Positions 7,883 to 14,427 of a DNA stretch of 15,283 bases are shown here, piece by piece; positions within the stretch are counted from its first letter, which is position 1, and every line of letters begins with the position of its first letter. The notes beneath the pieces were generated by a model. That model did no database searches, was not told the DNA's origin, and worked only from the letters and a program-made list of their open reading frames with translations. The DNA comes from an uncultured Sulfurovum sp. (GTDB lineage Bacteria; Campylobacterota; Campylobacteria; Campylobacterales; Sulfurovaceae): contig CACVAU010000083.1 of the NCBI GenBank assembly GCA_902727915.1, forward strand, positions 1 through 15,283, in the 5' to 3' direction. A program made the position numbers and the translations under genes.

Positions 7883-8344
7883 GTGTCCATGAAAAATCTA
7901 CAAAGTTCTAAATATCAAAAACTTATGAAAGAACATATCTTAGCAACAATTGAATATTTATTTGATGCCAACCAAGAGTTTGGTATTGCTTGTGAAACAG
8001 CAGAAGTAAGTTTTGAGCCTCATTTACCCAGTAATTTAAAAGAGTCTTTACCTGAAGTAACCCTGTTTATGTTAGCAAACTATTCATTTGAAACAGCCAG
8101 TATTGATGCACACTATGTCTCTTTTGAAGCTGGTTTTGGTTCAGAAAATTTTGGTGCCTTAGTGCATATTCCTCTATTGGCGATTAAACAAGTTTTTGTT
8201 GATGAGTATCCAATACTCATTAACATTGCTTCCGTCCAAGAAGAAGAAATACTAAAAGAAGAAAAAAAGAGCAGTAGTTCAATGGAAGCCCTACTCAATA
8301 ACCCTGAAAATGCAAAGCTTCTCAAGAAAAAGATTACATATTAA
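7883..8344 (+). CDS. SspB-like protein, candidate ClpXP adaptor
   Basis: I do not know this gene by name, but the central region matches SspB by eye. SspB is the adaptor that delivers ssrA-tagged or other proteins to ClpXP. LPSNLKES followed by PEVTLFMLANYSF (57-69), then VSFEAGFG (79-86) and VHIPLLAI (94-101), align with the SspB pattern of a leading helix, MTIVLQHQF, V.F...FGG and V.IPL.AI. After residue 118 comes a charged linker (EEEILKEEKKSSSS) and a short basic tail (KLLKKKITY), the same plan as SspB with its tethering tail for ClpX. The GTG start at 7883 has AAGGG 7 bases before it; ATG at 7889 is the alternative. The gene is certain, the function is inference. Confidence 0.55.
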   Translation: MSMKNLQSSKYQKLMKEHILATIEYLFDANQEFGIACETAEVSFEPHLPSNLKESLPEVTLFMLANYSFETASIDAHYVSFEAGFGSENFGALVHIPLLAIKQVFVDEYPILINIASVQEEEILKEEKKSSSSMEALLNNPENAKLLKKKITY

Positions 8345-8356
8345 GAAAAGATAAAA

Positions 8357-9265
8357 TTAAGTATCGCATTTTCCTGCAATAATGTAGTTAACCACATTAT
8401 CAATAAATACATTGTTTTTATTCTCTTTAGTATAAGCAATGTAGAATGTTCTGTTCATTGAGTAACCATAAATTCTTGATTCATACAATTCACCTCTTCT
8501 AACTTCATCTGCAATGGCATATTTAGAAATAACTGAAACTATTGGTTTTTCTGCATCTGATCTTGCACGTTTAACACTTTGCAAGGCTGCTGTACTGTTA
8601 GAAACTTCTGAAAGGACATCAAAACTCTTACAAGAAACACCTAACTCTTGAAATACTTCAGAGATTAGTTTTCTAGTATATGAACCTTCTTCACGACAAA
8701 TCCACTTAAAATCATACAATTCTTCAGTATTGACTGTTTTTGGTAGTGGTGAACTTGAGAACAATACCAGTTCATCATCAAACCATTCTCTGTAAATTAA
8801 ATCAGAATCCATTACAGGAGATTCAATTAAACCCACATCAAATTTACGGTCTTTTAATCCTTCAACAATCTTATCACTCATGTCAATACTTAAAGTGACA
8901 TCATTACCAATACTCTCACCAATAGAGTTTAAACACTCACCAGGAATCACATAAGAACCAATCGTATAAGAAGCAGCCAATCTAAAAGTCATCTCTTTTT
9001 TAATAATTTTCAATACATCTTTTTCAAGTATAATAATTGACTTTTCTAACTGAGTAACAACCTTATAAAGTTCATCTCCTTCAGCTGTTAGCTTAATACC
9101 ATTTTTCTTTCTGTCTATGATTTTTGCTTCCAAATAGTTTTCAATATATTTTATTTGCTGTGTTACAGCTGGTTGTGAGATTCCTAATTTAGCCGATGCC
9201 TTCGAGAAACTACGCTCTCTTGCTACCGTCAAAAAAGTCTCCATTTTTACAAAATCTTTTAACAT
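8357..9265 (-). CDS. LysR-family transcriptional regulator
   Basis: The 302 residues show a LysR-type layout. A winged helix-turn-helix fills the N-terminus (SFSKASAKLGISQPAVTQQI, residues 19-38, then IENYLEAKIIDR), followed by a linker helix (about 60-90) and a periplasmic-binding-protein-like effector domain (about 92-300). The effector is unknown. CysB-type regulators of cysteine synthesis are LysR proteins and cysK is four genes away, but nothing here shows they are connected. A close relative (Cj1000, by memory) exists in Campylobacter, so it looks like a core regulator. GAGG stands 7 bases before the ATG. It converges with the SspB-like gene; only 12 bases separate the stop codons. Confidence 0.93.
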   Translation of the reverse strand: MLKDFVKMETFLTVARERSFSKASAKLGISQPAVTQQIKYIENYLEAKIIDRKKNGIKLTAEGDELYKVVTQLEKSIIILEKDVLKIIKKEMTFRLAASYTIGSYVIPGECLNSIGESIGNDVTLSIDMSDKIVEGLKDRKFDVGLIESPVMDSDLIYREWFDDELVLFSSSPLPKTVNTEELYDFKWICREEGSYTRKLISEVFQELGVSCKSFDVLSEVSNSTAALQSVKRARSDAEKPIVSVISKYAIADEVRRGELYESRIYGYSMNRTFYIAYTKENKNNVFIDNVVNYIIAGKCDT

Positions 9266-9306
9266 TTAAATACCTCATTTGTTTCAATATGTAATTTATT
9301 AGAATT

Positions 9307-9315
9307 ATTATATCA
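9307..9315 (-). promoter_or_regulatory. Candidate extended -10 promoter of the LysR gene
   Basis: On the minus strand TGATATAAT (TG, one base, TATAAT) reads from 9315 to 9307, about 42 bases before the start codon. The predicted start near 9300 gives a leader of about 35 bases. No -35 box is clear. Confidence 0.5.
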
Positions 9316-9345
9316 AATTATATTTAAACTTTCTATAAGTTATTC

Positions 9346-9363
9346 AAATATTTTAAAATATTT
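9346..9363. repeat. Perfect 18-base AT palindrome in the lysR-uvrD gap
   Basis: AAATATTTT followed by AAAATATTT is its own reverse complement, upstream of both divergent promoters. Because it holds only A and T in very AT-rich DNA, chance is a real explanation; an operator or curved-DNA element is possible. Confidence 0.4.
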
Positions 9364-9440
9364 ATAAAAAATATTTATATTTTAATAATCTTAAATAGAA
9401 AACTATTCTAAGCTTCTAGAGGACTTTTTAACCCTAAAGG

Positions 9441-9449
9441 TGTTATAAT
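9441..9449 (+). promoter_or_regulatory. Candidate extended -10 promoter of the helicase gene
   Basis: TGTTATAAT (TG, one base, TATAAT) lies 22 bases before the helicase ATG. The implied leader is only about 16 bases and has just a weak purine stretch (AAAAG) as ribosome binding site. Confidence 0.5.
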
Positions 9450-9471
9450 TAAATTAAAAAGTAATTAAAAG

Positions 9472-11526
9472 ATGCAGGAAGTTATAAACGCCTTAAATAC
9501 AGCTCAACAAGAAGCTGTCCAACACATTGACGGTTCTCTTCTAATTTTAGCTGGTGCAGGTTCAGGGAAAACAAAAACTTTAACCACCAGACTTGCTTAT
9601 CTTGTCGCCGAAGTAGGTATTGACCCCCTAAATACACTCACCCTAACCTTTACTAATAAGGCTGCATTAGAGATGCGTACACGTGCTTCTCAGCTTATAC
9701 CTCCTAATGCATCCATGCCCCTACTTTGTACATTCCACAAGTTTGGATTACTCTTTTTAAAGCTTAACATCGAAAAACTTGGTCGTGCGAATAATTTTGT
9801 TATTATAGATACTGATGACAGAAAACGTATCTTAAAACGTATTGCTAAAGAACATAACATCGATTTAAATATCTCCTTTATCTCTTCGGAAATCTCAAAG
9901 TATAAGAATACATTATTGACGGCTGATGAGATTTTAAAAAAAGCAGAGCTTTCCGACTACCGAAAAATTGCCACTATTTATAAGAACTATCAATCTGAAA
10001 TTACAGAAAACAATCTTGTAGATTTTGATGACCTTCTTATGCTTACTTACCAAATTTTAGAACAAAATGAAACGTTACGAAAAGAAACATCAAACCGTTA
10101 TCAATACATCATGGTTGATGAATATCAAGATACCAATGAACTTCAATTTAAACTTTTAGAACTCTTGGCTTCAGAACATAACAACCTTTGTGTCGTGGGA
10201 GATGATGACCAAAGTATCTATGGTTGGCGTGGGGCAAATATTAGAAATATTTTAGAGTTTTCAGAACGTTTTAAAGATACGAAAACAGTTAAATTAGAAA
10301 TTAATTATCGTTCCACCTCTCCCATCTTAAAAGCTGCCAATGAACTTATACAACACAACTCACAAAGAATTGGTAAAAAACTTAGCTCCTTTAAAGGAGA
10401 TGGAGATCAAGTTAAGCTTCTCCACTCACTTGATGAATCCTTAGAATCTAAAGGTATTGCACGAGAAATTAAAGCACTGTTAGGCAAAGGTATTCCTTCA
10501 GATGAAATTGCTGTTCTTTACCGTATCAATGCCCTTTCGCGTTCATTGGAAGAAGGCTTTATAAAAGAAGGACTTCCCTTTAAACTCTTAGGAGGAATGC
10601 GTTTCTATGACAGAGCCGAAATAAAAGATATGATTTCATATTTCAGAGTTCTTTCTAACCCAAATGATGACTTCTCTTTAGAACGTATTATTAACAAACC
10701 AAAACGTGCCATTGGGAAAGTAACAGTAGAGAAACTCAAAAAAGCATCCTTTGAGCACCAATCTTCTATATTTAAGTTTATAAAAGAGCATGATATTAGT
10801 AATGTAGTGAGTAAGAAAGCAGCTAACGCTCTCAAGCAATTTGTAGAACACATTGAACTATTACAAAATGAAGTTACACACTCACTTCATAACTTCGTTG
10901 ACCTTTTTGAAGATACCATTGGACTCAAGAAATACTATGCTGCCATGGTTGATGGAACAGAACGTGTTCAAAATATTGATGAATTCATCGGTTTCTTTCG
11001 AGAAGCCATTACCAAAAACCCTAACCTAGCACTGGATGTTTTCTTAAATGAAATCTCACTACAAAGTGATCAAGACAACATAGATGAAAATGCCATTACC
11101 ATCATGAGTATCCATGCTTCCAAAGGTTTAGAGTTTGAACACCTTTATGTCATAGGACTTGAAGAAGAGTTCTTCCCTCTTTTAGGGGATGGATGTAACA
11201 TGGAAGAAGAGCGTCGTCTAGGTTACGTTGCCATTACCAGAGCTAAATCTGACCTTACTCTCTGTTATGTTGACTCACGCTTCTACAAAGGTCAAAGAAA
11301 ACGCATAGATAAAAGTCGTTTCCTGGGTGAGGCAGGACTTATCCAAGGTGAAGCACTTAAAATATCCAAAGCACCCACATATAAAACAGGTGATTTAGTC
11401 AAACATAAAATTTTTGGTATTGGTCGTGTCCAAGCTGCCAATAAATCAGGTCAAGAGTACAAGCTAAAAATTAATTTTGGTGGAAATAAAAAAGAGATTT
11501 TAAGCTCTTTTGTTCAATCGGTATAA
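9472..11526 (+). CDS. uvrD: UvrD/Rep/PcrA-family ATP-dependent DNA helicase
   Basis: This is a superfamily 1A 3'-5' DNA helicase acting in repair or replication restart. The motifs appear in order over 684 residues: Q motif LNTAQQEAV (8-16), Walker A AGAGSGKT (27-34), Walker B/motif II DEYQDTN (216-222), motif III QSIYGWRGA (247-255), the NYRST motif, motif V IHASKGLEF (547-555) and motif VI GYVAITRAK (584-592). The C-terminus (from about 637, YKTGDLVKHKIFGIGRV) is the small Tudor-like domain of PcrA/UvrD that contacts RNA polymerase in relatives. That domain favours UvrD/PcrA over Rep, although I recall the Campylobacter gene in the same position, before truB, being labelled rep. The symbol is therefore provisional. 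Confidence 0.93.
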   Translation: MQEVINALNTAQQEAVQHIDGSLLILAGAGSGKTKTLTTRLAYLVAEVGIDPLNTLTLTFTNKAALEMRTRASQLIPPNASMPLLCTFHKFGLLFLKLNIEKLGRANNFVIIDTDDRKRILKRIAKEHNIDLNISFISSEISKYKNTLLTADEILKKAELSDYRKIATIYKNYQSEITENNLVDFDDLLMLTYQILEQNETLRKETSNRYQYIMVDEYQDTNELQFKLLELLASEHNNLCVVGDDDQSIYGWRGANIRNILEFSERFKDTKTVKLEINYRSTSPILKAANELIQHNSQRIGKKLSSFKGDGDQVKLLHSLDESLESKGIAREIKALLGKGIPSDEIAVLYRINALSRSLEEGFIKEGLPFKLLGGMRFYDRAEIKDMISYFRVLSNPNDDFSLERIINKPKRAIGKVTVEKLKKASFEHQSSIFKFIKEHDISNVVSKKAANALKQFVEHIELLQNEVTHSLHNFVDLFEDTIGLKKYYAAMVDGTERVQNIDEFIGFFREAITKNPNLALDVFLNEISLQSDQDNIDENAITIMSIHASKGLEFEHLYVIGLEEEFFPLLGDGCNMEEERRLGYVAITRAKSDLTLCYVDSRFYKGQRKRIDKSRFLGEAGLIQGEALKISKAPTYKTGDLVKHKIFGIGRVQAANKSGQEYKLKINFGGNKKEILSSFVQSV

Positions 11527-11564
11527 ACAAGAAAATACAAAATATCAATAAACTTTTAAATATT

Positions 11565-11597
11565 TATAATACGGTGTTTTCAGGGGAAAACACCGTA
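11565..11597 (+). promoter_or_regulatory. -10 box abutting a perfect 12-bp palindrome before truB
   Basis: A consensus TATAAT at 11565-11570 runs straight into a perfect inverted repeat: TACGGTGTTTTC (11570-11581), loop AGGG (11582-11585), GAAAACACCGTA (11586-11597). A start 6-7 bases after the -10 box would fall inside the left arm. No T-run follows, so it is not a standard terminator of the helicase gene. It could be an operator over the start site, or a hairpin in read-through RNA ending 6 bases before the truB ribosome binding site. Confidence 0.6.
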
Positions 11598-11613
11598 CCT
11601 AAAAAGGCAAAAA

Positions 11614-12441
11614 TTGAACCGTCTATTCGTCGTTAATAAACCCATCTTCCGTTCATCAAATGGCTACATGGGCTATGTGAAAAGAAAATATAACACTAAG
11701 AAAGTAGGCTTCTCAGGTACACTTGACCCTTTTGCCACAGGTTGCCTCATTGTTGCCACAGGTCAGTACCCAAAACTGTTTCAATACCTGAAAAAGACAC
11801 CTAAATCCTACGCAGCTACCTTATGGCTTGGAGCAAACTCTCAAAGTTTAGACATTGAAAATGTAGACTCAGTAAAAGTCATTGAGCCTTTAGCCTTAGA
11901 AAAGATTCAACAAGCATTGGAAAGTTTAAAAGGTGAACTCAGCTACTATCCTCCAAAGTTTTCAGCAAAAAAAATTAATGGGAAAAGAGCTTATGACTTA
12001 GCCAGAGCTGGTGAAGAAGTTAAGTTAAAAGAAATCACTTCCACTATTTATGACATAAAACTCATAAATTATAATCACCCTTTTGTACATTTTGAAGCCA
12101 CTGTTTCAGAAGGAACTTACATTCGTTCTTTAGGGGCTATCATTTCAGATAAATTACAAGTCGATGGAACACTTTCAAGTCTAAAACGTCTTAACGAAGG
12201 TGCATTTTTTTATGATGAAGAAAAAGCACTAAATCCTTTAGAGTTTTTAAAAATTCCTCAAAATATTTACACTGGTAATCCAGAATTTTTAGAACTGGGG
12301 AAAAAACTTTATATTGATTATTTTGAAAGTAAAGAAGATGGAGAATATTGGGTAGAAACTGAAGACTTTTTTTCAGTTATTGAAATTTTGGATGGAGAGA
12401 TTAAATATAAATTGAATCGAGTGCATAAATACGTTGGCTAA
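11614..12441 (+). CDS. truB: tRNA pseudouridine(55) synthase TruB
   Basis: TruB makes the universal pseudouridine 55 in the T-loop of tRNA. The 275 residues show the catalytic motif GFSGTLDPFATGCL (32-45) with the active aspartate Asp38, and further family blocks at YPPKFSAKKINGKRAYDLAR and SEGTYIRSLG. I place the start at a TTG (11614) because AAGG stands 6 bases before it and the protein then begins MNRLFVVNKP, the usual TruB opening. The last codons GTT GGC TAA form part of a REP palindrome, so the C-terminal VG and the stop were probably supplied by that element. In Campylobacter csrA follows truB; here it does not. Confidence 0.96.
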   Translation: MNRLFVVNKPIFRSSNGYMGYVKRKYNTKKVGFSGTLDPFATGCLIVATGQYPKLFQYLKKTPKSYAATLWLGANSQSLDIENVDSVKVIEPLALEKIQQALESLKGELSYYPPKFSAKKINGKRAYDLARAGEEVKLKEITSTIYDIKLINYNHPFVHFEATVSEGTYIRSLGAIISDKLQVDGTLSSLKRLNEGAFFYDEEKALNPLEFLKIPQNIYTGNPEFLELGKKLYIDYFESKEDGEYWVETEDFFSVIEILDGEIKYKLNRVHKYVG

Positions 12442-12453
12442 AGCCAACCCTAC
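12433..12453 (-). repeat. REP-type palindrome (GTAG signature), overlapping the truB stop
   Basis: Read on the minus strand this is GTAGG followed by the stem GTTGGC, loop TTTA and stem GCCAAC. GTAG before a short palindrome is the mark of REP sequences mobilised by RAYT (TnpA-REP) transposases. The truB stop codon (12439-12441) lies in the loop. It pairs in inverted orientation with the copy at 12485-12505 and differs from it at three positions out of 21, two of which are compensating stem changes. Confidence 0.8.
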
Positions 12454-12484
12454 AAGTTATGAACTTTCATTTAATTCAAAAGCC

Positions 12485-12505
12485 GTAGGGTCGGCTTCAG
12501 CCGAC
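12485..12505 (+). repeat. REP-type palindrome, second copy of an inverted pair
   Basis: GTAGG is followed by the stem GTCGGC, loop TTCA and stem GCCGAC. Together with the copy at 12433-12453 it makes a head-to-head pair across a 31-base spacer, the arrangement called a BIME. The pair lies between the convergent truB and dps genes and could act as a transcript-end structure for both. Confidence 0.8.
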
Positions 12506-12519
12506 ACAAAAAACAAAGA

Positions 12520-12969
12520 CTAAGAAACTGATGCTTTTAACATCCAGATATCTTTTTCAAATTTTGCAATGTTATCATCTGCAAACGCGATAGTCGTTGT
12601 ATCATTTAATTCAGATGCAAAGTTAGAAAGTTCTTTAAACTCATATAAAAAATGAATATAGTCTGTTTTGATAATCTCTAAAACTTCTTTAGTATCAAAT
12701 TCAGTCTTTTCTGTCTCTTCTATGTGACCATACTCAACTGCTTGTGCCATGGTTACTAATGGTTTCTGACCCAACTGAAGTACTCTCTCTGCCGTGTCAT
12801 CAAAGAGTGTTGCCATAGCAAGATACATAGTTTCAGTCATTGCATGAATCTCGTAAAATGCCATACCTTTTATGTTCCAATGTAAATTATGTAATTTAAT
12901 ATGCATTACCATTGCATCGGCTTGAATTTGTTTTAGTTTATTAATTGTTTTCATATCTACTCTTTCCAT
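12520..12969 (-). CDS. dps: Dps family DNA-binding/iron-storage protein
   Basis: Dps proteins form 12-subunit shells that oxidise ferrous iron with peroxide and store it, and some also bind DNA. The 149 residues carry the between-subunit ferroxidase ligands with the expected spacing: His30 (LHNLHWNIKG), His42, Glu46, Asp57 and Glu61 (LFDDTAERVLQLG). There is no long basic N-terminal tail of the E. coli type. Two starts are possible: the ATG at 12969 with AGGA 7 bases before it, or the ATG at 12954 with AAAGAG 5 bases before it, giving the more usual opening MKTINKLK. An extended -10 lies upstream. The gene runs against its neighbours, towards truB. Confidence 0.95.
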   Translation of the reverse strand: MERVDMKTINKLKQIQADAMVMHIKLHNLHWNIKGMAFYEIHAMTETMYLAMATLFDDTAERVLQLGQKPLVTMAQAVEYGHIEETEKTEFDTKEVLEIIKTDYIHFLYEFKELSNFASELNDTTTIAFADDNIAKFEKDIWMLKASVS

Positions 12970-13000
12970 TTAATTATCCTATTTAAAATTTTGTGTAAGC

Positions 13001-13009
13001 ATTTTAACA
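13001..13009 (-). promoter_or_regulatory. Candidate extended -10 promoter of dps, inside a direct repeat
   Basis: On the minus strand TGTTAAAAT reads from 13009 to 13001, about 32 bases before the dps start. It lies in one copy of a near-repeat (AAGCATTTTAACA at 12997-13009 and AAGCATTAACA at 13012-13022, plus strand), spaced 15 bases, a possible regulator site. Confidence 0.45.
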
Positions 13010-13083
13010 TAAAGCATTAACAGTTCATAGGATAAATAAGACTATTCAACATAATATTAAGTATAAATTTATAAAAAAAGTAC

Positions 13084-13118
13084 TATTTTATGTAAAATAA
13101 TATGTAATTTTATACATA
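13084..13118 (+). promoter_or_regulatory. Two palindromes over the antitoxin promoter, likely autoregulatory operators
   Basis: TATTTTA-TG-TAAAATA (13084-13099) is a perfect 7-base inverted repeat and TATGTA-N6-TACATA (13101-13118) a perfect 6-base one, side by side just before the antitoxin gene. The likely -10 (TAAAAT 13093-13098 or TAATAT 13098-13103) lies within them. Phd/YefM antitoxins commonly repress their own promoter through such paired palindromes. Confidence 0.45.
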
Positions 13119-13133
13119 TATAAGGACAGAAAC

Positions 13134-13343
13134 ATGATAGCTTATTCAAGAGATGAAATTATCTCTGCTACTGATATGGCAAGAAATTTTTCATCTGCAC
13201 TTAATAGTATTTTAGAACATGGCAAAGAAAAACTAGCTATCTCTAAAAACAATAAACTTCAAGCTGTTCTTATAGACATAGAAGAATATGAGCGACTTAA
13301 AGAAGCTTATGATACTTTAAAATATATAGAGCAAGTTAAATAA
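13134..13343 (+). CDS. Phd/YefM-type antitoxin, short
   Basis: The 69 residues show the Phd/YefM DNA-binding fold: a start like YSRDEIISATDMARNFSSAL, then KLAISKNNKLQAVLIDIEEYERL (33-55). In this family the N-terminal part dimerises and binds operator palindromes, and the C-terminal part wraps and neutralises a toxin. Here only about 15 residues follow EEYERL (KEAYDTLKYIEQVK), so the toxin-binding tail is short. AAGGA stands 7 bases before the ATG. No RelE, ParE or Doc toxin lies next to it; the next gene, 22 bases on, encodes a DUF3800 protein and is probably co-transcribed. It may pair with that protein or be the orphan half of a lost system. Confidence 0.87.
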   Translation: MIAYSRDEIISATDMARNFSSALNSILEHGKEKLAISKNNKLQAVLIDIEEYERLKEAYDTLKYIEQVK

Positions 13344-13365
13344 TTAAATATAATAAAGGACATAA

Positions 13366-14346
13366 GTGTATCTAATATATACCGATGAAACAGGAACAAA
13401 TAATCACCCAAACATACCATTTTCTTTATATGGTGGACTCGTTGTACATGAGTCTAGTGTATTAAAATTTGAAATGCAAATCATTGAAATTGTTCAGGAA
13501 TTTTTAGGCTTTAAAAATATGCTAGAAGCAGAGGTACACTTCACTGAAATTTTCAATTATATATTTCATAATAAAAAGCCATCAAAACCTAGAAAACTAA
13601 AAGAGTTTGAAGAAGATATATTTCCTTTAATCAAAACCAAAACTAAAGAAGATGTCACCCAATTTATTGCAGAACTCTTTCAACTCATCTCAAAAGCCAA
13701 TATTCCATTTCTCTTTTCAACCATTGATAAAAGAGATGAGTACCATAAAAACCATCATTTAGAAAATGAAGAAATTAGTCATAATGCTTATGCCTTTAAA
13801 GGATTTATAAACCTTGTTGATAGATTTTTAACTCAAAAACAAGAGATGGGGTTACTTGTAGCTGATGATTTTTCTAATCAAATTCCTAAAAAATTAAAAC
13901 AATTGTCAAGTATAGAACTAATTAGTGACAAAACAATTAAAGAAAATCCAAATGTTAAGGAAATTGTCTATAAAAGAGTCTTAGCTGAATCATTAGTTTG
14001 GAAAAATAGATTTCTAAAAGATGCTATTCCTCAAAATAGTATTGCACCTCTTAAATACAAGTTTGAATCTAATAGTTTCAATCTCATTGATAATATCAAT
14101 TTTGTTTCTTCTAAAGAGTCTATACTTAATCAAATAAGTGATGTTTTATTATATGTCATTAGAAAAATGAAAGAGTATGAATTAAATAAAGATGCTTATC
14201 CTGAAGTAACAATCTTTTTTGAAAATGAAGATTTACTATCTACTATTCAATTTCTTAAAAAGCATAACATAATACAAGAAACAGGAATTGCTAAAAATAA
14301 TGGAAAAATAGATATTTATGTTGAGTATAAAAGTAGCAACGGTTAG
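13366..14346 (+). CDS. DUF3800 domain protein, predicted RNase H-like fold; possible toxin partner
   Basis: The 326 residues match DUF3800, a family of unknown function often seen in accessory and defence-rich regions. The hallmarks are present: the opening YLIYTDETG with Asp7 and Glu8, AEVHF (55-59) in the place of the usual E-H motif, LLVADDFS (163-170) with Asp167-168, and SSKESILNQISDVLLYVIR (248-266), the usual S..S..IQ.AD block, with Asp259. Conserved acids at these places suggest a metal-dependent nuclease-like centre; activity is inference. The start is a GTG (13366) with AAAGGA 5 bases before it, better than any downstream choice. It lies 22 bases behind the antitoxin-like gene. The protein is full length and looks intact, not decayed. 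Confidence 0.87.
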   Translation: MYLIYTDETGTNNHPNIPFSLYGGLVVHESSVLKFEMQIIEIVQEFLGFKNMLEAEVHFTEIFNYIFHNKKPSKPRKLKEFEEDIFPLIKTKTKEDVTQFIAELFQLISKANIPFLFSTIDKRDEYHKNHHLENEEISHNAYAFKGFINLVDRFLTQKQEMGLLVADDFSNQIPKKLKQLSSIELISDKTIKENPNVKEIVYKRVLAESLVWKNRFLKDAIPQNSIAPLKYKFESNSFNLIDNINFVSSKESILNQISDVLLYVIRKMKEYELNKDAYPEVTIFFENEDLLSTIQFLKKHNIIQETGIAKNNGKIDIYVEYKSSNG

Positions 14347-14352
14347 CACCTT

Positions 14353-14375
14353 GTCGCATAAGCTACGACTGCTAC
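14353..14375 (-). repeat. Looser REP-like palindrome with GTAG signature, after the DUF3800 gene
   Basis: On the minus strand GTAG and CA are followed by GTCGTA, a GCTTA loop and TGCGAC, an imperfect palindrome with one wobble pair. The plan (GTAG, one or two bases, GTCG...CGAC) resembles the two copies near truB, and GCTT recurs, but the stem differs. It may be another REP subfamily or a decayed copy. Confidence 0.45.
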
Positions 14376-14427
14376 TCTTCTTACAACTATAACACATATT
14401 GTATTAAATGTCAAATGGAGAAATAAA

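Larger units (their letters stand above)
12433..14375. other. Putative inserted segment between truB and ispE, bounded by REP-like palindromes
   Basis: Between truB and ispE, where csrA stands in Campylobacter by memory, this segment carries dps (leftward), an antitoxin-like gene and a DUF3800 gene. REP-type palindromes lie at both ends (12433-12505 and 14353-14375). No transposase, integrase or long direct repeat is visible, so insertion is inferred from order and boundaries only. Confidence 0.35.

Noticed and set aside
8357..9265. Naming the LysR gene cysB because cysK is nearby
   Set aside because: The two genes are not adjacent or divergent, no shared site is visible, and LysR proteins cannot be assigned an effector from sequence by eye.
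11570..11597. Rho-independent terminator of the helicase gene
   Set aside because: The stem is perfect but no T-run follows on the plus strand, and a TATAAT box touches its left arm, so a regulatory site is a better reading.
12433..12505. Two short palindromes as the start of a CRISPR array
   Set aside because: There are only two units, in opposite orientation and with a single spacer, which fits a REP pair and not CRISPR repeats.
12442..14427. A csrA gene between truB and ispE
   Set aside because: I looked for a frame beginning like MLILSRK. The only short gene there has the Phd/YefM pattern and none has CsrA motifs.
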